Part shown: one piece after another, positions 46,001 through 56,948 of the stretch
Layout: every line of letters begins with the position of its first letter
How positions within the stretch are numbered: position 1 is the first letter of the stretch
From: Pelecanus crispus
Taxonomy: Eukaryota; Chordata; Aves; Pelecaniformes; Pelecanidae
NCBI RefSeq assembly: GCF_030463565.1
Contig: NC_134652.1
Span: 10,443,897-10,507,896 of the forward strand
Reading direction: 5' to 3'
DNA length: 64,000 nt
Position numbers and translations under genes: made by a program
Notes under the pieces: model-generated
Databases searched by the model: none
Told to the model about the DNA's origin: nothing
What the model saw: only the letters and a program-made list of their open reading frames with translations

Positions 46001-49000
46001 CAAATGCAGTGCTGCCAGCGGCAGGATCTAACCCACTTTTCAGCTCCTGTTTTGGAGAAGAGATGGGTTGAGGCGTTTATCGCAGCAGGGCTTCCTCAAT
46101 CAGAGAAAGACAGGTTGGATTTCACCTGGTGCCAAAGCTGTGTTATTTGCTTGGCTCTCTGCCCTGCTCTTGGTCGCATCTATTGCCTGAACAAGGGCAG
46201 TAAGGCTGAAGCTCGGTTCTTCGTGCTGCTACCCAGCGACCGTCCGAGGAACTGAGCTCTGCAGCACCGCAGGAGCCTGGTGTTTCTCTAACACCTTCAT
46301 GGTCGCTCACAGCACAGCTCATCGCTCCCAGCTCTTCCGCAGGGAGAGTGTCTGCAGGGCCCGTGGCCGGGCAGGGGAGAGCGGCATCCATGGCATCACT
46401 GCGGCAGGGACCGATGGCCCCGGGGGGGGAGAAATGGGGTCCTGAGCCATGGGGGGACACCCTGAGGGGGCTGGGCAGGGCTGTTACGGACTATTGGTAC
46501 CCTCAGGGCACTGACAAATGTTTCCAGCAGTGTGTGAAGGTTCCTGGTTTCCTGCCATATAACAACGAAGTATTCCCACCGTGGAGCCCTCCGTTTTTGA
46601 CAAAGCATCAGTGACAGAGGGAGAGGGGCAAGCGTGACAGGACAGGGGTACACCTAGCGAGGGCTCGTTGGGTAATGTCTAACCACCAAACTGCCCTAAG
46701 AGATTAATGGGGTGGGGGGAGCGGAAATGCTGTCCTGCGCGCTCATTTGGCAAAGGATGATGCACAATGCTGGAAAAGCCCGGCTCAGGACGGGAGAGCG
46801 GGAGGTGAGCAGGGCATGGCTCCGTGGAGCCACCGTCAGCCGGAGCTGGGGGTCCGCAGCAGTGCCCACACCAGCACCACCCCCCCGGCCACTTCAGCTG
46901 CAGTTACTCGGTGGATGTTTGTCCTGCCTCACCGGCCCTGATGGCATTTCTAAGCCTCCGTGCCGAGCACCGTGTGCTGACAGTGTCCTGGCTACGTCCC
47001 ACCTGGAGCAGCAGGGCAGGAGCCTGCTGTGAACGTCCCCTGCTCCGCAGAGGCCGGCAGTTCGAGGTCTGGCAGCCGCTCTCGGGTCCGTGAGCTCTGC
47101 GAGGCCCTGGATGGGGCAGTGCAGGAAATCCAGTGGCCCACGTTAACCTGGTTTCCGCACCAAACATAACCAAAGGGGCAGCTGCCACTGCTTCCACTGC
47201 CTGATTCGTACCACTTCGGTCAAATACAGCCTGCGAGGAGCTGCCAGTGATCCGCTCTCATCTGTGAATGAAACCAAAAGCTCTGGGAAAGAAGTGGGGG
47301 ACACCATCAGGCTCATAAAACACCTCATCCACCAAGCAATCCAAATAATTTCCTTCTGTTGACAACTCACTTTTTTCTTCCTCTTTTCTCTCTCCTTGTT
47401 CATCCTTTGAGGAGTACTAATTTTGGCTGGAGATGCTCTTATGCAAATCGGAGTCCAAGCCAAAGGCAGACAGAAGAGGCAGTGAAAGGCTCTGCGTGCA
47501 TCTGTAATAAATACAGTAGTGGTGGAGCATGCTGGAGAGCATGAAGATTTAAGAGGGTTGTACAGTGCACCAGCCATGAAAGGTGATGCTTAATCAATTA
47601 GGGAATTACACAGCGACAGGAGTGAATGACCAGTGACTTCAGTCAAAGCCAACAGGTGTTTGGGCTCATGTCCCAGCTTGGTGCTTTCCAGTTTGCTCCT
47701 GAGATGATCATTCAAAGCAGCAGCCGGATTCCTATGCCTGCTTGGGACAGCAAACATCTTACCTTTGTCTGCTACAGATCTGGCCCTGGCCCTGGCCTGT
47801 TCGACAGCAAGCACCAGGAACAAACACGACGAGGCAAAGGCGAGCAGGAGCCCATCGTGCAGGACGGCCGCTCGCCGGGATGAACTATGGCTCAGATCAC
47901 GCCCCCAGGTACGCTCTGAAGCAGCTACTTTTTTTTTTTTTTTACCCTTCTTGGATGTTACAACATGGTGCTGCAGCCCTGGGGGTGAGGCAGCACGTGG
48001 GTCCCCTGCGGGGAGAGCGGTGGCCACGACCTCCCGCAGGCAGAGTCATCCTCCTGTCTCCTTGCCGCACTGCCAAAACACCCCGGCGCTATTCCCAGCC
48101 TTGCGGTCGTCTGCAGCAGCGAGTGCCATTTGCAGGATTTCAACAAGACAAAGACAAATGGATGGAAACCCCCAAGGTGCCAGAACCACAGAGTGGTGGA
48201 TGTTTCATCACGGTGCCAGAAAGACTGGACACGTACTTACTCAGAGTTATTTCAATGCTTTAGCTGACCTTGAAGAGCAGGTACTACTGCCACTTGTCTG
48301 ATGCCAGGGAATAACCTTAAGCTATTTTTTTTTTTTTTTAAATCACCAAATATAACAAAAATATATTTCCAGCACAGAACTTGTTTTACTGTCTTTGACA
48401 CAATTTTTTCCTACCTGCAGTCCCTCTTACTGTTTATAGCTATTCCTCATGACTCAGTTTTCCTTCCTCTCTGTTCTCCCCCAGCTACCTTTCCACTACT
48501 GAGGATTTCTCAGAAACCTCACTCTGCCAAAATTCACCTTTATTCTTAGAAATAGGAGCAAAAGGACATTTGCTTGGAAGCAAAATGACAACTGTCAAGA
48601 AAGGCATTGGAATTAGACATCAAATAAAATAGAAGAGGGGCAAATTGGAGGGCAGAAGGCCGGAATTCCTGCGGGTATTTAACTAGTTCAGTGGCATTTA
48701 GCACGTAAATGAGGTTATTTTGGCAAGATGGGTCCTGGTGTGGAATATGTGACTGATCAGTAGGGGCTGCTGAGGAGCAAGTACTTGAAAACACGGGCTC
48801 CTCCTGGGTGAAAATATTGTGCCACCTTCATGGCTGATGGTGGTAGTATCCTTCTAACAGCCCTTGGAGGGGCATAAATCATGGTTTTAAGCTGTGTTTT
48901 ATAGGTGCTGACAGAAACAGATTTCATGGGAAAACTTACAGAGACAAAAAAAAGAAAGGATGTCGCTCTCTTGAAGGGCACAATGAAGACTCACTGTGGT

Positions 49001-52000
49001 CGGCTGGGTTTCAGGGGGGTGTTCTATGGCATTTTGAGATGCATTCTGCCATGCGAAACCCACAGCTCTCTTGCTCTGTCCTGCAGCACCCGTGCGAGCA
49101 GAGCAGCAGCGGGCATTTGCAGCTGCGCTCAGCCAGCCTGGCCGCATGCTGTCTGCTTTCCTCCCCATCCCTGCCATGCTCCACCTTCATCGCTGCTTCT
49201 GAAACACCCCTGGCCAGTTTGTTTGACTGGTCACATCACCAAATTTACCTCTCGTGTCAGTAACTCAAGAGCTGAGAGTTTCAGATGGGTGTTGCCCAGC
49301 CGGGAACGTTTGCACGGGCACTGGTTAGTGGCCTCCCCCATACCCCGCGGCTGCTGTGCTTTGCCGCTTTCCACGTCTTTGCGCAGGCCCTCTCTGCAGC
49401 ACGGCACGCCAGGACTGATGCTTCGTACAACACTGGAGCTGGTTGGTGCACAGATTTGGGATGTTCAAGTGCCCAGAAATCCTGGGCAAATGTACAAGAT
49501 CCTTTCAGTCTGCCAGAACAACATTTCCAGGTGGAAAAGGACGTGTCTGAGAAATGCAAACATGTGGTGGGCCTTTCCAAACGGGTTTCATAGCATACGA
49601 CTAATAATTCAGTGCTTTTCACAGAAAAGTAAGGGCAGACAAGGCTTATGCTCTAACTCTTCCAAGCTTTTTCCCCCTTGTCTCATTTTTCTTCTGGGAG
49701 CAAGAGATGGAGGCTTAGATTGATTTGTTTTTCTCTTCTGGAGCAAGGGCTTGGGGATTTCACTTTTATAAGGAAACTTTCCCTTTCTGCCATGTGGAGA
49801 AAGGTCAGTATCTCTTTTGCTTTGGGTTTTTTTGAGTGAGAGTGTTGAGTGTGTGTGTTGTTTTTCCAGTTCCCAGGGCCATTGGAGACAGGCCTGCGCC
49901 ATGCTGTGGTAGGTTCTGTCTAGGGCAGAGCTACCACAGAAGAGGGCTCCCGGGAAAGGCGGTCTCCATCTCTAGCTATTTGGCCGATCCGCGCTCACAG
50001 TAACCCTGCTGAAGGAGGCAGCAGCGTCCTTAGTGTTCATGGCAGCCGCTGTCTCAGATTTTCAGCGAGGCTTGATTACAAACCGTGTAATTATCCTACA
50101 GCACTGCCCGGGATTATGTATGCTTAAAACTGCATTATGCGGCAGCTGGCACGGTCAGCGTCGACGGCCTCTGTCACTGGAAGTGTCAGGGCCAAAGGTG
50201 GAGCAGGCGTGCGGGCGGCTCATCTGCTCTCCGGCCACCTGGGAACCGCTTGCCGGACTTGGCTCTTGGCTCTTATCTCCTTTAATCGGCTTTGTCAACC
50301 CTGTTTCCCTGTCATGACAGAAGAACTGAACCGAACTGGGAAGGGGAGTCTAAGGAGACCTTGCAGACCAAAGCTCTGGTCCCATGCAGAGGGCTGGCTT
50401 GCTCTGGTGGCAGAGGTGTTGAGTTCTTCAGGGAAGAGACCGCTGGGCTGGCAGCCTGTGACCGGGGCTCTGGAGCAACTCTTGAATGTTGATAATAATA
50501 GCAAACATTCAGCATTTTAAAACACAAGATGAGCACCGCTGATAGCCATGGTCTTAGCGCTCCCACAGACTGCTTAACTTCGGCACCCTCCAGTGCTGGG
50601 TTATAAAAGAAACGTTTTCAGGCACAGTGTGACCCAGGTACCCCAGATGGAAAATTCAACATGGCCAGGCGCTTGCTGCTGCACGTCCAGTCCCAATCCC
50701 ACCACAGCGGCTCTGTGTGCCCTGAAGAGCTGGTCCTGCTGTAAGATGGCGGTGGGGTGGCTGAGTCACTGAGCAGCTGCCAGCAGCGAGCAAAGGGCTC
50801 CTGGCCGCCGAGTATTCTCGCTGCTGCAGACATGGTTTCTCTTAAGGTGTTTTTGCTGAATGAAAGCTTTGCATCAACCTTGGCTGGCCTCTCCTTTTCT
50901 TTAAATGATGCAATAAATTAAAAAGTGATAAGGGGCCAGAGGGAGCATTTGAAATTCCAGTGGCATTTCTAGGAACTGCCCGGCACGCTCCAAGTTCCTT
51001 GCAGTGACCTGCTGGCCGGCCTGCAGGAGGGAAGCAGATAGCTAGGGTGAGGCACGTTCGTGGGACGGCTGTTCTTCGCTGGGAAACAAACCAAAAAAGC
51101 CCTCAGCACATCTCAGGTTACATTGTCAGCGCCCCAAACCTGAAGGTAGACGGTCCCGTGGTTAAGGCTTTCTGCTGTGGATTCAGTACACTCTTTCTAG
51201 CCCCTGCACTGACAAAGGGAGCACCAGCAAGGAAGTACCCTTGCAAATATTAGTATGTCCCTTAATGGGGCCTGAAGTGCTGGATGAATCCATTTGACTG
51301 AGAAGATTTCTATAGACCTGCTCAGTGCGGCTCTCCGAAAGCAGCGCACAACTGGGGTGAGGTGTGCCCTGCAGGGAAGGGGAGCATCGCCCAATGTTCG
51401 CTCCTGACGGTGCTGTCTGAAGGGCGAGTGAGGGTAAGCCACGTTTCTGCAGGGCACTGGGGATGGCTTCTCCCTTAGCACCGAAGGGGCACGGCAGCAT
51501 CTCGCCATAGCACGGGGCAGCGTGAACCAGCCCCCACGCCTGTCGCGTACGGGTCTGATGGAGCTGTTTCCTGCAGATGTTCTGGGAGGGAAAAAGGATT
51601 CATAGTATTGAATGTGATGCTGGAGATTGCATTCATTTTAAGAACTAGCATGATATAAATATGTCTGAAATAATTTCTTGAATTTTACTGAGTGTGTGCA
51701 AGGGAATGGCTCTCCTGAGGTCACCAGAAAATTTGGGGCAAAACACAGATTAAGCACCAGGTGTCCCCAGCTCCCCACTGATCCGCTCTCTCCGCGGTGT
51801 GCAAGGTGCCGTTGCTCTCCCTTTATTGCAGCTGCTCCTCTATTGACTGAAAAAGTCATTTGTTGAAAGTCCAGCCGCACTGAAGCATGTCTGGTTGGGT
51901 ATCCCAGGCTGAAGGGACTCTAAATAACATCCAGTCCTGTGCATTGCGGCCAGACGCTGCACTACGCAGAGCTCGCCTCTGGCTCGGTTCAGGATGGACA

Positions 52001-52500
52001 CAGCACAGATAGCCCTTCCTGGCCGGACTTGTTCCCCTGCAGGACTTGTGCTCTCTCTGATCAGTATGTGACCCCAACCCCAGCTGTGGGTATCATTGCC
52101 CTCGAGAGGAAGTGCGGGGGGCTGTGTGGTCTGGTTTGTGCTTGCTGTACAATGGGCTTTTTATTTTTCTTAACTTCAATGACCTCATGCCAGTTTGGAG
52201 ACTTCTCTCTGTTCTGATACTCGCTTTTCTCCTGGACAATTGCCATTTTCCTGCTGGAGAAGGGTACTAGAGTGGTAGGAAGAGCATGATTCATATTTAG
52301 GAATTCAGGGGCGAAAACTAGCAGCCACTAATGAGTGAGTGCAGCATGGGAATGTGCCATGAATTAACAGCCAGGGAAACAACCTAAAAGCACTGGCTGT
52401 ATTCAATGACAGGAAATGAAACATTTAGTGAGGAGCATGTTAATCATTAGCTTATCAAGAATCTGTGTTACAGTCGGTTGGGTTTTGTCTCTTGTACACC
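43000..52500. other. GC-raised, ORF-cluttered intergenic stretch
   Basis: From about 43 kb, and most clearly at 45-51.5 kb, GC content is visibly higher than in the flanks. Many overlapping ORFs appear on both strands, often three frames at once (for example 47590-48301). The longest is at 48905-49723. None resembles a known protein family and none shows exon-like boundaries, so the pile-up is best explained by fewer stop codons in GC-rich sequence. Enhancers or non-coding RNA genes cannot be excluded by reading. I saw no recent transposon in it. Confidence 0.6.
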
Positions 52501-55500
52501 CAGGTTGCAGATGCTGAGTGATTCGAAGTGTGTGTGGCAGCCGGCACTGGTCCCTGCTTCCAAGCAGGTTACTTCATGGGGTCAGTAGCGCAAGATGGTT
52601 TCGGGATCTGCAACCTTCTTCCAGCTTTTTACATAGTGTTTCTTCCCGTGTTTTCCATAGATACACTAGTCTGTGGATTCACTGAATTTCAGCTCATGTC
52701 AATCTTGTGTCAGGATCCCTCCATAGCCCAAAACTTACCTGGACACCAGCTAAGAAAAGATTTTGACACCACAGAGCATGCTGCAACAAAAAGTTACAAT
52801 ATCACCTATTTCTTTAAGAGTATGTGCTTACATGACACATTTAAAATGCCTACAGGTGATCTAAAAAATTACCAGTCACCCCTCAGACAGCCTGGGCTTA
52901 AAGACTTTCCCTTCAGGTCTTCCAGGACTAAGAGTGAGCACTGGGTAATACTGTGCATGCAGGCATTTCCCTTTGCTGTTGCTTCCAGAAGCAGCCCAGA
53001 AATGTAGCAGAATTTGCTCATTTGAAGAAAGGTAAAATTTCACATTGGGAAAGATGTTACAGAATGAGGTTGATCTTGTTTTTTAAGGGTAGCTTTTTTT
53101 TTTTTAGAAGTGCTGTTTGGTGACTCAGCTGCAGGTTACTCGGAAGTTACAGGTAGTCTTTGGAAGATGAGGAGGGGCTGTGTCAGGAGGAAGTGAAGTG
53201 TTCACAGAATACGTGTTGTAAAGTGTTAACACATTTATTAATCATATGTGGGCAGACAACTTCACATACCCTACCAGAATTTACTGTACTGATGTCAATT
53301 CCATATTGTATCTCTGTAAGTGTTATGAATCACCAATATGTGACATTAGTTAACTGCATTTATCATTGTGCAAACTGACATAATGATCAATTATGGGATA
53401 ACACATGAATAACTGTTTACTGACATACAGAATTAATGCCCCAGTTTTCTGAAATATTCTAGAATTATCCTGTGCATGCTATATCTACCCAAGTCCTATT
53501 TTTGTCCAAAAGTAACATTCCTCCATGGCCAAGAGGTGCAGTGTGCATTACGCAATGTCTGCTTCAGCAGCAATGCCATGTGCAGGTTCCACGGTGGTGG
53601 CTCTCCTCCCACCACCACATATGGTTCACAGCTTCTTCCCTAGTTCACCTCTTTTTGAAAATGTTTCTCCATGAAGTTCCAGGAAATTGCTTTACAGCTG
53701 TCTCACCTCTTTTGTTCACCCATAACTGGAAACACGAGATATTTGTCTCACATTTCAGTGACATATGACCACTTTCAGGAAATGTTTGAAAAAATGTTGA
53801 AAGAATGCAGGATGTTTGGTTTAAAAAAAAAAAAAAAAAAAGAGAAGGGAGAACAGGCAGAAAAAACACCTTCCAGAATGAAGATCTCTCTGGAGACTGC
53901 GGAAATCAAGTATTCCCCTTGCCCACTGAAAACAGGGCAAGAAAAAAAATCAGGTTAGTTTTCTAAAAAGATCATCTAGGATAAATATTAGAAAAAAACT
54001 TCCTAATGATACAGAGAGATAAGTCTTGGAACAACACAGGAAGGTTTGGGCTTTCCTTTTCTAAAGTTCAGAAGAGGAGCTTAGGCAAACCTTGGGCAGG
54101 AAAGGTCACGGGTGACATCCTTAGTGGATACTCTTGAACTAGATGATCTGTGATTTTAGGATTCAGGCCTAGAGGATTGTCCTAGCAGGCTGACACAGTT
54201 ACAGAGCTGGAAGAAGCCCTGTATGGTGACGGCCGGCCATCCCATCCCTCAGAGACTCCTTAGGCAAAAGTGGATTTGTTGTGCTCAAAGAGGCAGTGCA
54301 GAGTAAAGGAGTCCCATAGCAGCTTTGGAGAAGAGCTCCCAAGGAATGTCTTTTCTTCCATTTTCAGCCTCTGTAGTTCCAAAACTGGGGTTTCCCTCTG
54401 TCTTTATGCAGAATTCAGCACAAACAGGCCTTTGAACACCACTGAAACAGAAATATCAAAAAGTGATCCATTCCCACCTTGAGAAATAAGCACGTCCCAA
54501 ACAATCTTATCTTAAAAGCAGAAGAGACAGAGTGTGGAAACATTCAGTCTGGAAATTAATCTTTTGAATAGGAGCTGAGTCTGAATAGATGGTATACTTA
54601 CTTGTATTTGTTCGTTTTGAGTTACCAATGCTGTTTTCATCTTTGGCAAAATAAATTTTATAACTACTTTTAAAAAAGTCCAGACTGGATTTTAAAGGCA
54701 GTATACAAAGCACATTTGTCAAATTTACTAGTGGAGTAAGTGGCACCAATGCTGATTTAGTGAGTGTAGTTTCTTACTGTAGCAGCTGACTTGGCATAAT
54801 TCAGTTGGAAGCTGGACAAATACCTCCTCTGGGCCAAATCCACCTTGATTGAAACTTATATAGATCTCTTAATATCAATAATCCTATGCCTGCTAAACCC
54901 AGTAGTTATTTTGGTTGTATCTGGCAAGATAAAACTATCTGTGCTCAAAAACAGTGATTCAGTTTGTTGCCACATCATTGTATATTAATACAGTCTATCT
55001 TATAGAAATATATATGTATGTAAAAACACCCGCACGCAAACACGTATATACAGAGAATAGGTATGTGTTCTGCATACATGCCAATTCACACCGTGTTTCT
55101 GTAAGCAACAGAGGTCACTGTAGTACAAGACAAAGCTCCCTTTTGGCTTCCACTAAAGGCACCCCTGCAGGCAGTTCCATACCAAAATCCGACACCTTTT
55201 GCTGTGATAATAGCCAAAAATCAGTCATGCTCCTATGATAGCAATGGAAGCAAATCCAAATCCATTCATTCATTCTTCACTTAGGGCTCATTTTGGCTGC
55301 CAATGAACCCAAAGGTGCTCCAGACACATTCCTTTTCTCCAACCAGTCTTTTTCCTGCCATCCCTTGAGTGTATTTTTGTGGCTGTAACAGAAGAGGGGC
55401 ATGACACAAAAGGAGCCCCCCCTGAATCACTACACAACACTTTATTTACCAGCCTTCCTTCCAACACTACAGCTCTCAGCTTGCCTTTGCCTTCCTGTAG

Positions 55501-56812
55501 CTAAGGGTAAACAAGGGAAAACATGGCTTTGTTCCAATGTAGATTGTTTCCACACCACTAACTGATTAGGAGTTCCATATAAATCAATGTAACTCAATGT
55601 AAAGAGGCGAGCAGAGGTGTGAACCAGTGCTTTCTACTGAAGTACAAAGTATATATACACAGTGCAAAGGTTCCATAAATGATTTGACCCTCATTTTTTT
55701 TCATGTAACTGAAATACATGCCAAAATGAAATCCAAGCCAAACACATGCCATTCATGTCAACAAAACAAGTTATTGGGACATAAAATGAAAATGAAATCC
55801 ACAATCTCTATTCTTTGTACTTCAGCAACAAAAGATGTCTGGCAGCTCTAGAAGATAAAGATTACCTCCATACACTATATATCACATTCTTTGCCCCAAT
55901 CTTTTCCCTTGAGCTTTGGCACTTACTTAATCATTGAGGTCTTTTTTCAGGAACATGAGCAGCCTTTAAGATGAAAGATATCTGAATGTGGAATCCTACA
56001 TACAGTAAGTTTCACCTTAAAAAAGAAAAAGAAAAAGAAACTTTTATAGCTTGTTATATCTGATCAACATTTGTGCTACTATCTGACTTGTATTTTAACT
56101 AGCTAAATAAAAATACCCTGTTAAGAGAGATGAGTATTTTTTTTCTTGCTGAGACTGGCTTTCTTTTCTTTAGATGGCAACAGCATCTGATGACCTCGAA
56201 TTTCTCAGCAAAATTCAAATATGAATGTGTTCAGGTATGGGTCAGAGAACCCGGATACTGAAATATGAGTCCATCTGAGAGAAACACAGGTATGAATATG
56301 TAGCAGATCACAGTGGTGTTAAGGCACCACTTAGAAACCTCCCACATTCTTCAAATATACTGGTATCACACAAGGAGATGTGTAGTGCTTGATAACCAAT
56401 AGGAGGTAGGTGTCTGGGGCTCTGCCCTCAATACCTAAAACCACTATAAGCAACTACACATCCACTGGAGGCAATTGTTTATTTCCCAAAGTTTGCACTT
56501 CATGGGTCTTAGCCAAAAAGTACCGAGTAACTAATTTATGGTTGCCTGGTAGTATCTCTTGGGGTTGCTCAGACTCTTTGAGATCAAGTCCCTAAACACA
56601 GCAGTGCTGACCTTGCATTCCCCAAATAGCCCAGGAATAAAAGATGCTACATCAGAATGATGCTGAGGAGCTATTTGGTACTGAAGTTATTCATGCCAAA
56701 CTCAAAAGAGAGTAAACTGGTTTGAATTAAGCCACTTGAAATGCAAAAAGCAACTTGCTTTCTCATTTGGCTTGATTCATTTGACTATCATGTTCAGGGT
56801 AGGCAAGCTTAC
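52500..56812. other. Intergenic / PLEKHS1 3' region
   Basis: AT-richer sequence between the GC-raised stretch and the last recognised PLEKHS1 exon. It should hold the PLEKHS1 terminal exon and 3' UTR, but I found no convincing match for the expected KLTIGR-type strand on the minus strand. It contains an old CR1 fragment and an AAAAAG repeat (56019-56040). Minus-strand AATAAA hexamers occur (for example about 55440-55446) but cannot be tied to the gene. Confidence 0.55.
53985..54175 (+). mobile_element. CR1 LINE 3'-end relic
   Basis: The plus strand reads AAAAAACTTCCTAATGATA, a GTCTTGGAACA segment and, at the end, CTTGAACTAGATGATCTGTG. This is the usual order of the CR1 3' region (TTCCTAA..., ...TGGAACAGG..., GGACTAGATGATCT). 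It is highly decayed and the 5' limit is approximate. Confidence 0.6.
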
Positions 56813-56948
56813 CTCCTTTCTTGTGGACCTGCTGATGAAGAAGTAAGCCTCCTCCACATCCTGGGGCTGCAGATCATTCACAGCCACTATATGGTCTCCG
56901 TGATTAAACAAACATCCCAGTCGGCAAGGACCAGTCCACTGTGAGACA
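56813..56948 (-). CDS. PLEKHS1: PLEKHS1 exon: PDZ-like C-terminal segment
   Basis: The acceptor is CATACCCTAG before TGTCTCACAG and the donor is GGAG|GTAAGC. The 136-nt exon completes a Cys codon and encodes VSQWTGPCRLGCLFNHGDHI, then VAVNDLQPQDVEEAYFFISR and STRKE, ending in phase 0. The match to human PLEKHS1 is unambiguous. Confidence 0.93.

Noticed and set aside
47590-48301. Three long overlapping ORFs (145, 173 and 178 aa) on both strands
   Set aside because: Three frames open at once points to local stop-codon depletion in GC-rich sequence. None has protein-family features or splice signals.
48905-49723. 272-aa plus-strand ORF as a novel gene
   Set aside because: The listed start is a GTG and the first ATG is at 48926. 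The composition is irregular and minus-strand ORFs overlap it. It is kept only as a low-priority observation.
52061-52294. Lys-rich minus-strand ORF (77 aa) as the PLEKHS1 C-terminus
   Set aside because: Only composition resembles the human tail. There is no aligned motif and no clear splice acceptor.
55440-55515. Possible PLEKHS1 terminal exon on the minus strand (Lys/Arg-rich, TAA, then AATAAA)
   Set aside because: An acceptor, a short basic tail and a hexamer occur in order, but no residue matches the expected KLTIGR strand. Too weak to annotate.
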